The position numbers were made by a program, and so were the translations under genes. This document shows positions 61,877 through 64,000 of a stretch of 64,000 bases of DNA, in pieces; positions within the stretch are counted from its first letter, which is position 1, and each line of letters begins with the position of its first letter. The stretch is from assembly GCF_031877795.1 (NCBI RefSeq), contig NC_133938.1, positions 11,502,920 through 11,566,919 of the forward strand. The letters are read 5' to 3'. The DNA is from Strix aluco. Its lineage: Eukaryota; Chordata; Aves; Strigiformes; Strigidae. Under the pieces are notes generated by a model that made no database searches, was not told where the DNA came from, and saw only the letters and a program-made list of their open reading frames with translations.

Positions 61877-64000
61877 GTAAGAAACCAAGCAATACACAGG
61901 GTAGTAGCAGGTGTTTGCATTGACATATGGTTCGTACCAGAGCTTTTAAAGGAAGATTTGTTTCTTTAAATTGACTAGCACAAAATAGAAATGTAAAAGA
62001 AACCAGTTTGCACAATGCCTTAACTACACTAAAAGGAATGCCAAGCCTTATGGCTGAGTTTATTATTCAGAACTTTTTTTTTAAAAAAACTATAACAACA
62101 GCATAAGTGAAAGCTAAAAATTTTTGCTTCTTTTCTGCATCCCTTGTTTTCCTAATATATCTGTGCTTTTTGGCTGCTCATTTCACCAGGACTCCCCCAT
62201 TGTTAGGGCTGTGAATACATTTCTGACCTTTGATTTCCCCCACCACAGTCTGTTTTGGCCTTTGCAATCACCTTTTCTCTCCCCCTTCACATCCACCACC
62301 GCTGCAGGTGGGCTATCTCTGCAGCATCCTATGTTTTTAGCTTGTGATGTTCCTCTGTCAAAACTCTGAGACCACCCACTGAGAATAAGAAAAACATCCA
62401 TTTATGGAAGTGGAGAAGGATCTTAGCTGTAATATTTCATGAAACAGACCAAAAAAACCCTGTTTATCTTTAAAAAACAAACAAATGAACAACCCCCCTC
62501 ACAGTAAGTAGTTCAGTTTTGGAATGATGTCCTGTTCCTAGACTTACTGTAGCGCTCTCATGCCCATTGCATATATTGAATGCTCACTGAGTTCTCAAGA
62601 GTTTTTCTCCCCTTTTAAGTAAGATGAAAGCTAAAGGGGCTAAGTGTTGTGTTCATAGTGCTTTTCCTTAGCACATAAACTGACATGTGAAAAAATGTTG
62701 GGGGGTGGGGGCTTTGTGGTAGTCTTGACCATGTACAAATCTGGTGATGCATTTGGATACATGACTGAAGAAGCTCTTCCAGAATAAGATTCTGTGAGTG
62801 AGTTAAAAAAGTGGAAAATCTCTGTTAACCCCCAGGGCAATTTCTTGCCATCTGTAAGAATAAAGCTTGTCTGATGCTGTGACTGGCATATGGGGGCATT
62901 GTACAAGTCATTTTATTTCCCATTTGTGTATGGGAACATGTCTGAAAGGTGAGAAAGCTTCAGGAGCAGCAGATGATTTAAATCTGGAATAAGCTGTTTA
63001 TTCAGTGTATTTTAGAAAGTCTGTGACAGTTTGGACTTCTTGTATTTCCTGTGGTAGCATGAAGCGGTGTTTACGGCTTTCTTTTGTCATAATACAAAAT
63101 GCCATCCAGTTTTGCTGGGATTAGACATTTCTGGAATATTAGGCATTTCACACATTCGGTTCTTATTCCCTGGTATTTCATGCTGTTTTGAATTTAGATC
63201 ATTAGGTCTGTGGGACAAGGACAGTCTTTGTCAGACATGCCACAGTGCGTGACACAATGAGGCCTCTAAGCGTAAATAGTGGTAACTTCAGATTTCAAGG
63301 CTTTATGCTATTTCCATTGAAACTGGTGGCTTTGTCAGTGACGGGACTTTACCTCGTATTAACCAAAACCAGCAGAGTGAAATCCTGCTCTGAACTCCTC
63401 CAGTTGCCCCCAGGTCCCCCTAGAACAAGTCTACTGGCTTTTTGCAAGTATGACCAGTTGGTTTTTTTGTTTTCTATAAAGAGGTCATTCTCTGTTTTCA
63501 CCATTTTTTGAAGCTGTGCTTCTTTTCTTTGGCACTTCCATGACAAATACAGCAATAAATACAATTACAGCAGCTAGACAGCATTTCTTAAGACCTGATA
63601 GCAACATCTGGCTTACTAATGGCAGGTAGCTGCTTCATTCTGTTTATTACACACATGCTGCTTATTCAGTCAATTGAGAGAGTGAGTCAATTGCAAGTAA
63701 TGTGCTTTACTGGCAAATCTGGGGAATGGGACTTTTGCCATGAGGAATAACTTGGGCTTTCAGGCTTCTGGCATTGGAGGGCATTTGCAGCTTATTTTTC
63801 TTCTCTGAGGAAGGGGAGGACAGTGCATACCCAAAGATCTTTCCATGTTTGGCAGCAATATGCCAGGATTTTTGAAAGACCCTGTGGAATATTTTTGCCT
63901 CAAAAGTACTGACATCTACATAATTGTTTGGGTTTAGGGATTCTTTTTAATACTTTGTTTTTTAGTGTAGAGAGAACCTACAGTAGGATTTTGCCTCTCT
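61877..64000 (+). other. EIF2B3 intron after coding exon 5 (partial)
   Basis: AT-rich intronic sequence running to the window edge. No exon homologous to the next part of eIF2B gamma, no RNA gene and no clear transposon is visible. Confidence 0.7.

Overview
This is vertebrate nuclear DNA, most likely from a bird. Both genes are recognised from spliced exons with consensus GT/AG boundaries. HECTD3 is compact and GC-rich, large introns carry few recognisable recent repeats, and HECTD3 and EIF2B3 are adjacent and in tandem as in other amniotes. The species cannot be fixed from the sequence, and a non-avian sauropsid is not excluded.

Layout. 1-697: GC-rich upstream and promoter sequence (CpG island about 440-1100). 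698-9385: a complete HECTD3 gene on the + strand. Its 21 coding exons join without a frame break into a predicted 846-residue HECT-type E3 ubiquitin ligase, with a poly(A) signal at 9440. 9446-10202: a short intergenic and promoter segment with a second CpG island, a CTCF-like motif, a perfect NRF1 consensus, a partial YY1 motif and a probable 5' noncoding exon. 10203 to the right edge: the 5' half of EIF2B3 (eIF2B gamma subunit) on the + strand. Five coding exons encode residues 1-216 plus two bases of the next codon. They are separated by introns of 2.7, 18.0, 5.7 and 24.7 kb, and a fifth intron runs off the window. The rest of the gene (end of the pyrophosphorylase-like domain and the left-handed beta-helix repeats) lies beyond 64000.

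The introns hold most of the window. They are AT-rich with ordinary homopolymers, one AGAT microsatellite and several short segments resembling very old amniote repeats (MIR/CORE-SINE-like, L2-like, and a palindromic MITE-like element). No full CR1 element or retroviral insertion was recognised. Three intronic stretches (about 40.13-40.66, 43.66-43.88 and 57.4-59.3 kb) keep CpGs and have dense transcription-factor-like motifs, so they are candidate conserved noncoding elements. An orphan GC/CpG-rich patch at 56.34-56.93 kb carries two long C tracts on the minus strand and an antisense open frame that appears to shift there. It is the least explained part of the window.

The two genes act in separate processes: protein ubiquitination for HECTD3, and guanine-nucleotide exchange on eIF2 in translation initiation for EIF2B3. 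No operon-like or novel multi-gene system was found. The most useful leads are the candidate enhancers, the orphan CpG patch and the ancient repeat fragments.
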